Assembly (NCBI GenBank): GCA_045532255.1
Contig: JAZSFO010000055.1
Location: 1-9,930, forward strand
DNA from: RGIG8748 sp045532255
Lineage (GTDB): Bacteria; Bacillota; Clostridia; UMGS1810
Direction of reading: 5' to 3'
Length of the DNA: 9,930 bases
The notes beneath the pieces were generated by a model. The model saw nothing but the letters and a program-made list of their open reading frames with translations, did no database searches and was not told the origin of the DNA. Both the position numbers and the translations under genes were made by a program. The first letter of the stretch is position 1; the number at the start of each line of letters is the position of its first letter. Of this stretch, positions 6,414 to 9,930 are shown one piece after another.

Positions 6414-7844
6414 ATGAATAAGCTAAGAATACTTTTATTTACAATATTTTTTTCATTTTTGCTTTGCCTCGGTGTGAGTGCATCAAGCGACATCAAGCTC
6501 TTTATTAACGGCAAAAGTGTGGAGTCGGATGTTGCTCCGATTGCGGTAGACGGACGCACGATGGTTCCTGCACGGAGCATGTTTGAAAGGCTCGGTGCAG
6601 AGGTAACATGGATTGGTTCCAGACAACAGATTATAATCCGTTCCTCAAAGACCAAGATTGTATTAAATCTTGGGAGCAATCTGGCATATGTCAATGACAA
6701 AGAGGTAGAGATGGATGTAGAACCCATGGTGGTAGAATCAAGAACGCTGATTCCTGTCCGCTTTGTTTCGGAAAAGCTTGGATATGATGTTTTGTGGAAG
6801 GGCGAAGATAATGCGGTGCATATAAATACAAGCAAAAAAACACCTCAGCCTGATAAGGCAAAGCTTAATAAAATTACAACTTCCGTAAAAGGAAATACAA
6901 CAGTTGTTACTGTTAAGGTCAGCAATATGATAAGACCCCAAATTTCATATGCATCGGAGCCTGCAAGATTTATTGCGGATTTTTCGGAAACAGACTTGGA
7001 ACTCAGTGGTTCAAAAAAAGAAGTTGATAGTAAAAGTGTCAAAGAAGTAAGATATGCACTTCATCCTGATTACACCCGAGTTGTTATAGAGTCACCAGAA
7101 GAAGTTACATATAGGGTTAGCTACTCTGCAGATACCATGACTGTTACCGTAATGTCAAAATCAAACGAAGATGACGAGGAAATTATTGTTCCCGAAGAAC
7201 CCGAGGATGAGGACAAAGAGGAACCCAATGAAGAGCTTCCCCCTGTTAATAAGGAGAATGCGGTAATTGTCATAGATGCAGGTCATGGCGGTAATGATTG
7301 TGGTGCCATCGGATACGATGAAGAGGGTGAACCTCTTGTGTATGAAAGCGAGGTTAATCTCAAGGTAGCCTTAGCTGTTCAGAAATATCTAAAGGCAGAG
7401 GGCGTAACGGTTATTATGACAAGAAGCAGGGATGTTTCACTCGGATCCACGGAAATGGAAGATTTACTTGAGAGAAGCAGTATTGCCAATGATGCCGAAG
7501 CAACATATTTTGTAAGTATACACAGTAATTCATTTACAGAAGCAGAAGCTAACGGAACGGAAATTCTGTACGCCGATAGCGAAGATAAGACATATCGCGG
7601 AGTTACCAGCAAGGAGCTTGCACAAAATATCCTTAAGCCTCTTATTAAGGCGAACGGTCTTAGCAACAGAGGAGTAAAGGACAGCCCGAAAATTGTGGTT
7701 CTTAGAACCACGGAGATGCCATCCGTTTTAATAGAGCTTGCCTTTGTTTCAAATCCCGATGACAGAGAGGTTCTTATGGATGATTCACTTCTTGACAATA
7801 TGGGATATGCAATTGCTAGTGGTATAATAAACAGTCTTGAATAA
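6414..7844 (+). CDS. Secreted N-acetylmuramoyl-L-alanine amidase with copper amine oxidase-type N-terminal repeats
   Basis: 476 residues, exported. It hydrolyses the bond between MurNAc and L-Ala in peptidoglycan. Layout: signal peptide 1-23 (MNKLRILLFTIFFSFLLCLG core, likely cut after VSA); a copper amine oxidase N-terminal-like domain with two similar copies at about 31-66 and 93-128 (each with an RTxxPxR core); an AMIN-like beta domain at about 148-248; a strongly acidic Pro-rich linker at 251-282; and a C-terminal Amidase_3 domain from 283. Zinc and catalytic residues are intact: His291 in DAGHGG, Glu311 in ESEVNL, His370 in SIHSNS and Glu441 in IELAFVSN. The N-terminal domains probably anchor or target the enzyme to the wall; copper binding should not be assumed. 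The ATG at 6414 has a weak AGGA at 6399-6402. It converges with the PBP5-like gene, another envelope gene. Confidence 0.92.
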   Translation: MNKLRILLFTIFFSFLLCLGVSASSDIKLFINGKSVESDVAPIAVDGRTMVPARSMFERLGAEVTWIGSRQQIIIRSSKTKIVLNLGSNLAYVNDKEVEMDVEPMVVESRTLIPVRFVSEKLGYDVLWKGEDNAVHINTSKKTPQPDKAKLNKITTSVKGNTTVVTVKVSNMIRPQISYASEPARFIADFSETDLELSGSKKEVDSKSVKEVRYALHPDYTRVVIESPEEVTYRVSYSADTMTVTVMSKSNEDDEEIIVPEEPEDEDKEEPNEELPPVNKENAVIVIDAGHGGNDCGAIGYDEEGEPLVYESEVNLKVALAVQKYLKAEGVTVIMTRSRDVSLGSTEMEDLLERSSIANDAEATYFVSIHSNSFTEAEANGTEILYADSEDKTYRGVTSKELAQNILKPLIKANGLSNRGVKDSPKIVVLRTTEMPSVLIELAFVSNPDDREVLMDDSLLDNMGYAIASGIINSLE

Positions 7845-7848
7845 CGAA

Positions 7849-7885
7849 AAAATGTGTTGCCCAAATGAGATGGGCAACACATTTT
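7849..7885. terminator. Bidirectional terminator between the amidase gene and the PBP5-like gene
   Basis: A perfect 15-bp stem: 7849-7863 (AAAATGTGTTGCCCA) pairs with 7871-7885, with loop AATGAGA. Downstream on the plus strand is GCTTTTG. On the minus strand the arm ends in a run of T complementary to A at 7847-7852. It lies right after the amidase stop and 24 bp beyond the convergent gene's stop, so it serves both. Confidence 0.9.
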
Positions 7886-7909
7886 GCTTTTGTGAATACA
7901 ACAAGATTC

Positions 7910-9190
7910 TTATTTTCTATCTATTTTATAAGTTTTCTTTTTGCCGAAAATCAGCATGGACCAAACGATTATTATCAGCAGTATTCCAAGTCCCACAAGA
8001 AGCGGGGGAGAAGTAAGTACAGACCATATCTTTCTAAAAAACCCCTTGATGTTGTTCGCTTTGATTTCTATAGGTGATGTAAGCGATGCGGAAATATATT
8101 CGTCGCCGTCATACAGAACCGTAACACTTCCGAGGATTTTACCTTTTGATATCGGTGCTTTAATGTTGTTTTCAAGAACAATCTTTGTTTCTAGCTTTTC
8201 CTCATCATATTCTTTGGGCAGGTTAATATATACATCTTCTGTTGCTTCAAGAAGAATTCTGTCCGTATCCTTGGCATTATCAAGCTCGACCTCTGCAAGT
8301 ATATCGTTTTCGGATATTACTTTTACGCTTGTATAATAGTTTAGTCCGTAGTCTATGAGTTTGTTTGTGTCATCGTAGGCATAATTTGTAACACCGTCAT
8401 ACGATGCTCCCGTTACAATGGACATAAGCTGTATTTTATCTGTTTCGTACAGAAGAATTACACCGCAGTTGTTATCATCTATATATGAAGACTTTATTCC
8501 TTTTGCTCTGGAGGTGTAATATTTATCTGTTGTGGTAGTGCTTAAAAATTTATTTTTATTGTCCAGATATCTTTTTTGCTTATACTTATTTGTCGCATCC
8601 ATTTCGTAGCGGTATTTCTTTACAACTTCAGAAAAGTAATCGAGACTCATAGCATATTTAGTGATTTTATAAATATCTTCAACTGTAGAATATTGCTTTT
8701 TGTCAGGAAATCCTGTCGGATTTGTGAATTTTGTATTAAGAGCACCGATTTCTACAGCCTTACTGTTCATTTTGCTAATAAATTCCGAACGCGAACCAAA
8801 CGAATATGCAGCAATAACCTCTGCTGCATCACCTGCATCATAAATTAACATTCCGTTAATGAGATTGTCGAGTGTCAATATTTCTCCTGCAAGTATACCC
8901 ATGTGACCGAAACTGTAATCATACTGAGAAAGTGTGTTTCCATCGGCGACAACTGTTTCGTTTTTGTCTACCATGCTTTCAATAGCTATGATTGCTGTCA
9001 TGATTTTTGTAAATCCGCCCGGCTGTATTTTTTCATTAATATTATCCTTGTACAAAAGTTTGTCGGTCTTAATGTCAGCAAGAAGCGCGGTCTCCGTTGA
9101 CAGTCTTGGTTTACCCTCTGCATTTGCGGGTATGAAATAGACAATTGCCATAATGAGCAAGAGTATTATAGAGGTAATTTTTTTGTACAT
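7910..9190 (-). CDS. DacF/PBP5-family (peptidase S11) protein with degenerate active site
   Basis: 426 residues. The fold is that of a low-molecular-mass D-alanyl-D-alanine carboxypeptidase: signal peptide 1-24 (cut after ANA), penicillin-binding domain at about 28-285, PBP5_C-like beta domain at about 288-380, and a C-terminal membrane segment at about 396-416 followed by basic residues. Active members trim the terminal D-Ala of peptidoglycan stem peptides. Here all three catalytic motifs are changed: the SxxK site reads PGGFTK (Gly59 for the nucleophile, Lys62 kept); the SxN site reads DAGDAA (118-123) instead of SGNDAA; and the KTG site reads GIKSSY (231-236). Surrounding landmarks such as ALNTKFTNPTGF are kept. 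The frame is intact, so it is not a decayed pseudogene; a non-catalytic wall-binding or regulatory role is inferred. AGGAGG lies seven bases before the ATG. Confidence 0.88.
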   Translation of the reverse strand: MYKKITSIILLLIMAIVYFIPANAEGKPRLSTETALLADIKTDKLLYKDNINEKIQPGGFTKIMTAIIAIESMVDKNETVVADGNTLSQYDYSFGHMGILAGEILTLDNLINGMLIYDAGDAAEVIAAYSFGSRSEFISKMNSKAVEIGALNTKFTNPTGFPDKKQYSTVEDIYKITKYAMSLDYFSEVVKKYRYEMDATNKYKQKRYLDNKNKFLSTTTTDKYYTSRAKGIKSSYIDDNNCGVILLYETDKIQLMSIVTGASYDGVTNYAYDDTNKLIDYGLNYYTSVKVISENDILAEVELDNAKDTDRILLEATEDVYINLPKEYDEEKLETKIVLENNIKAPISKGKILGSVTVLYDGDEYISASLTSPIEIKANNIKGFFRKIWSVLTSPPLLVGLGILLIIIVWSMLIFGKKKTYKIDRK

Positions 9191-9224
9191 CCTTTTTCCT
9201 CCTGTTTTTTACTGTACATGATAA

Positions 9225-9230
9225 ATTATA
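9225..9230 (-). promoter_or_regulatory. Candidate extended -10 promoter for the PBP5-like gene
   Basis: On the minus strand a perfect TATAAT (plus-strand 9225-9230) is preceded by TGT, giving the extended -10 form TGNTATAAT. The hexamer 17 bp upstream, TGGATT, is a poor -35. The leader to the ATG at 9190 would be about 28 nt. Confidence 0.5.
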
Positions 9231-9272
9231 ACACGATATCACAAAATAATCCATTAAAAAATTGTAATAATT

Positions 9273-9300
9273 TTGTTAAATAAGTCAAATACTATATATA
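9273..9300 (+). promoter_or_regulatory. Possible upstream rRNA promoter P1
   Basis: TTGTTA at 9273-9278 and TATATA at 9295-9300 are separated by 16 bp. The -10 lies inside an 18-bp palindrome. It sits about 96 bp upstream of the much stronger P2, and tandem promoters are common for rRNA operons. Neither hexamer is ideal, so this is a weak call. Confidence 0.35.
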
Positions 9301-9305
9301 GTATT
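9288..9305. repeat. 18-bp perfect palindrome
   Basis: AATACTATATATAGTATT reads the same on both strands. It lies midway between the divergent PBP5-like gene and rRNA promoters and overlaps the possible P1 -10. It could be an operator for a dimeric regulator or simply AT-rich DNA around a promoter. Confidence 0.5.
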
Positions 9306-9367
9306 GGTAAAATTTTGGGTATTTGTCAAAAAAGAGTATTTTATGATGAAAAAAGCATCAAAAACAA

Positions 9368-9396
9368 TTGACAAATTATAAACCATGTGGTACAAT
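9368..9396 (+). promoter_or_regulatory. Strong rRNA operon promoter (P2)
   Basis: A consensus TTGACA at 9368-9373, exactly 17 bp of spacer, and TACAAT at 9391-9396. A-rich DNA with A tracts at 9350-9364 lies upstream, like an UP element. Initiation is expected near 9403. The 16S 5' end is about 485 nt downstream, so the leader is long. Confidence 0.85.
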
Positions 9397-9442
9397 AATC
9401 AAGTCGCTTGCGAGAGACGCAGTTCCTAAGCGAGACGGCACT

Positions 9443-9460
9443 TGGTCTTTGAAAAATGAA
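9443..9460 (+). promoter_or_regulatory. boxA-like antitermination site in the rRNA leader
   Basis: TGGTCTTTGAAAAATGAA resembles the Gram-positive rRNA leader and spacer motif TGTTCTTTGAAAACTGAA, which is bound as RNA by NusB-NusE in Nus-dependent antitermination. It lies about 40 nt after the expected transcription start, the usual place. This site would help RNA polymerase pass the hairpins downstream. Confidence 0.65.
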
Positions 9461-9496
9461 CAGCATTAAAAGTAAAATGAGGTTCTCGTTAATGAG

Positions 9497-9802
9497 AATG
9501 TACTTTTGAGTTAGCCATTGGAGTATCATGCGAACTCCGATTTTAAGATACAAAAATCATCACGAAATTCACCAAAATACTCGCCAATCCACGAAGGATT
9601 GCCTGCGTTTTTGATTTTTTCGAGAAGATTTTTGATAATCTTAAAATTCTTCGACCTAAAAATCGTGTATTTTTAATTAGATTTTGGTGCGGAGGATGCA
9701 GAAAGGCTTTGTGCCTTTCAAAGACGACAAGCCAAAAGATGGTAAAAATACTGATTTTTAGGCGGGTTCGAATAATACTCCAATGGCTAAAAATGTACTT
9801 TT
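9497..9802. repeat. MITE-like block: inverted repeats flanked by an 11-bp direct repeat
   Basis: TTAGCCATTGGAGTAT at 9511-9526 is the perfect reverse complement of 9775-9790. Outside these arms the direct repeat AATGTACTTTT occurs at 9497-9507 and 9792-9802. The layout resembles a non-autonomous transposable element of about 280 bp with terminal inverted repeats and a target-site duplication. Inside are further inverted pairs: CACCAAAAT 9570-9578 with 9681-9689; CCTAAAAATC 9655-9664 with 9753-9762; CAATCC 9585-9590 with 9596-9601; GAAAGGC 9701-9707 with 9713-9719. No coding capacity is seen. Against a clean insertion, 3 bp lie between direct and inverted repeat on the left but only 1 bp on the right. 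It could equally be a native structured leader. Confidence 0.5.
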
Positions 9803-9857
9803 AACTTTAGTAAATTTCGTTAGTTGTTTTAATGAGCTAATGAACTCTTAAAGAGCA

Positions 9858-9891
9858 TAAAGTTCATGTGATGAACTTTAGATATTTTTTT
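9858..9891 (+). terminator. Terminator-like hairpin directly before 16S rRNA
   Basis: TAAAGTTCAT (9858-9867), loop GTG, then ATGAACTTTA (9871-9880): a perfect 10-bp stem. GATA and seven T at 9885-9891 follow, reaching the expected 16S 5' end. It has the shape of an intrinsic terminator but few GC pairs. In an rRNA operon it must be passed, so it is more likely a processing stem or an attenuator overridden by boxA-dependent antitermination. Confidence 0.45.
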
Positions 9892-9930
9892 AGAGAGTTT
9901 GATCCTGGCTCAGGACGAACGCTGGCGGCG
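9887..9930 (+). rRNA. 16S ribosomal RNA, 5' end (partial, runs off the window)
   Basis: AGAGTTTGATCCTGGCTCAG at 9894-9913 is the universal 16S 5' sequence (E. coli positions 8-27), followed by GACGAACGCTGGCGGCG, the usual Firmicute continuation. The mature 5' end is placed near 9887 by counting back to E. coli position 1; the exact end is uncertain by a few bases. Only about 44 nt are present, too few for a taxonomic assignment below phylum. Confidence 0.97.

Larger units (their letters stand above)
9403..9886 (+). ncRNA. rRNA operon leader, long and structured
   Basis: This is the ~484-nt transcribed leader between P2 and 16S rRNA; no protein gene is supported in it. It begins with a small stem (TCGCTT 9404-9409 with AAGCGA 9428-9433). 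The boxA-like site follows, then a hairpin (AAAAGTA 9468-9474 with TACTTTT 9501-9507; TTCTC 9483-9487 with GAGAA 9494-9498). Next is a large block bounded by 16-bp inverted repeats (9511-9790), and last a hairpin abutting 16S (9858-9880). Such leaders carry antitermination and processing signals. This one seems unusually long because of the central block. Confidence 0.6.

Noticed and set aside
6414..6490. Amidase as a lipoprotein (FLLC in the signal peptide)
   Set aside because: The residues before Cys18 (F-L-L) do not fit a lipobox, and the hydrophobic core with VSA fits ordinary signal peptidase cleavage.
7865..8077. Plus-strand open frame of 70 codons after the amidase
   Set aside because: It starts within the terminator hairpin and runs antisense to the 3' end of the PBP5-like gene; no family is recognisable.
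9341..9553. Minus-strand open frame of 70 codons in the rRNA leader
   Set aside because: It has no recognisable domain, lies across the rRNA promoter and leader, and has composition expected of AT-rich non-coding DNA.
9520..9782. tRNA-like signals: GGAGTAT and ATACTCC could form a 7-bp acceptor stem, with GGTTCGAAT resembling a T loop
   Set aside because: The ends are about 260 nt apart, the T-loop-like sequence has no paired stem beside the acceptor strand, and no D or anticodon arm is found. The pairing is part of the 16-bp inverted repeat.
1..9930. CRISPR array, prophage, complete insertion sequence or defence system
   Set aside because: No regularly spaced direct repeats, transposase, integrase or defence-type genes are present; all large frames are explained by the genes listed.

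Overview
This window looks like a piece of chromosome from an anaerobic, low-to-moderate GC Firmicute of class Clostridia. That is an inference. It rests on AT-rich intergenic DNA, strong GGAGG ribosome binding sites, a ruvC-ruvA-ruvB cluster (Bacilli usually lack RuvC), a secreted amidase with copper-amine-oxidase-type N-terminal repeats, and a 16S rRNA 5' end of Firmicute type. The genus cannot be read from the window. Almost every gene belongs to a familiar family, so the unusual material is one degenerate protein and the non-coding DNA.

Layout, left to right. Positions 1-678 hold the C-terminal part of a PLP-dependent cysteine-desulfurase-like aminotransferase. A short hairpin and an isolated rlmH (23S rRNA methyltransferase) follow. 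A long bidirectional terminator separates rlmH from argH and argG on the minus strand; together these two make arginine from citrulline and aspartate. argG has a clear promoter, with two tandem ArgR-type operator matches upstream of it. Divergent from argG is the tightly packed ruvC-ruvA-ruvB operon for Holliday junction branch migration and resolution, closed by an AT-rich terminator. Then come two convergent cell-envelope genes that share a bidirectional terminator: a secreted N-acetylmuramoyl-L-alanine amidase (plus strand) and a membrane-anchored DacF/PBP5-family protein (minus strand).

The last ~730 bases (9191-9930) hold no convincing protein gene. They carry the minus-strand promoter of the PBP5-like gene, then a likely tandem rRNA promoter region, a boxA-like antitermination signal, a long and heavily structured rRNA leader, and the first ~44 nt of 16S rRNA at the right edge.

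Two observations deserve most attention. First, the PBP5-family protein has lost all three catalytic motifs (SxxK is GxxK, SxN is DAG, KTG is KSS) while keeping the fold, signal peptide and membrane anchor, which suggests a pseudoenzyme. Second, the rRNA leader contains a ~280-bp block bounded by a perfect 16-bp inverted repeat, flanked by an 11-bp direct repeat and full of nested inverted repeats. This could be a MITE-like insertion in the rRNA leader or a large structured leader RNA. A terminator-like hairpin with a run of seven T also sits directly against the 16S 5' end.
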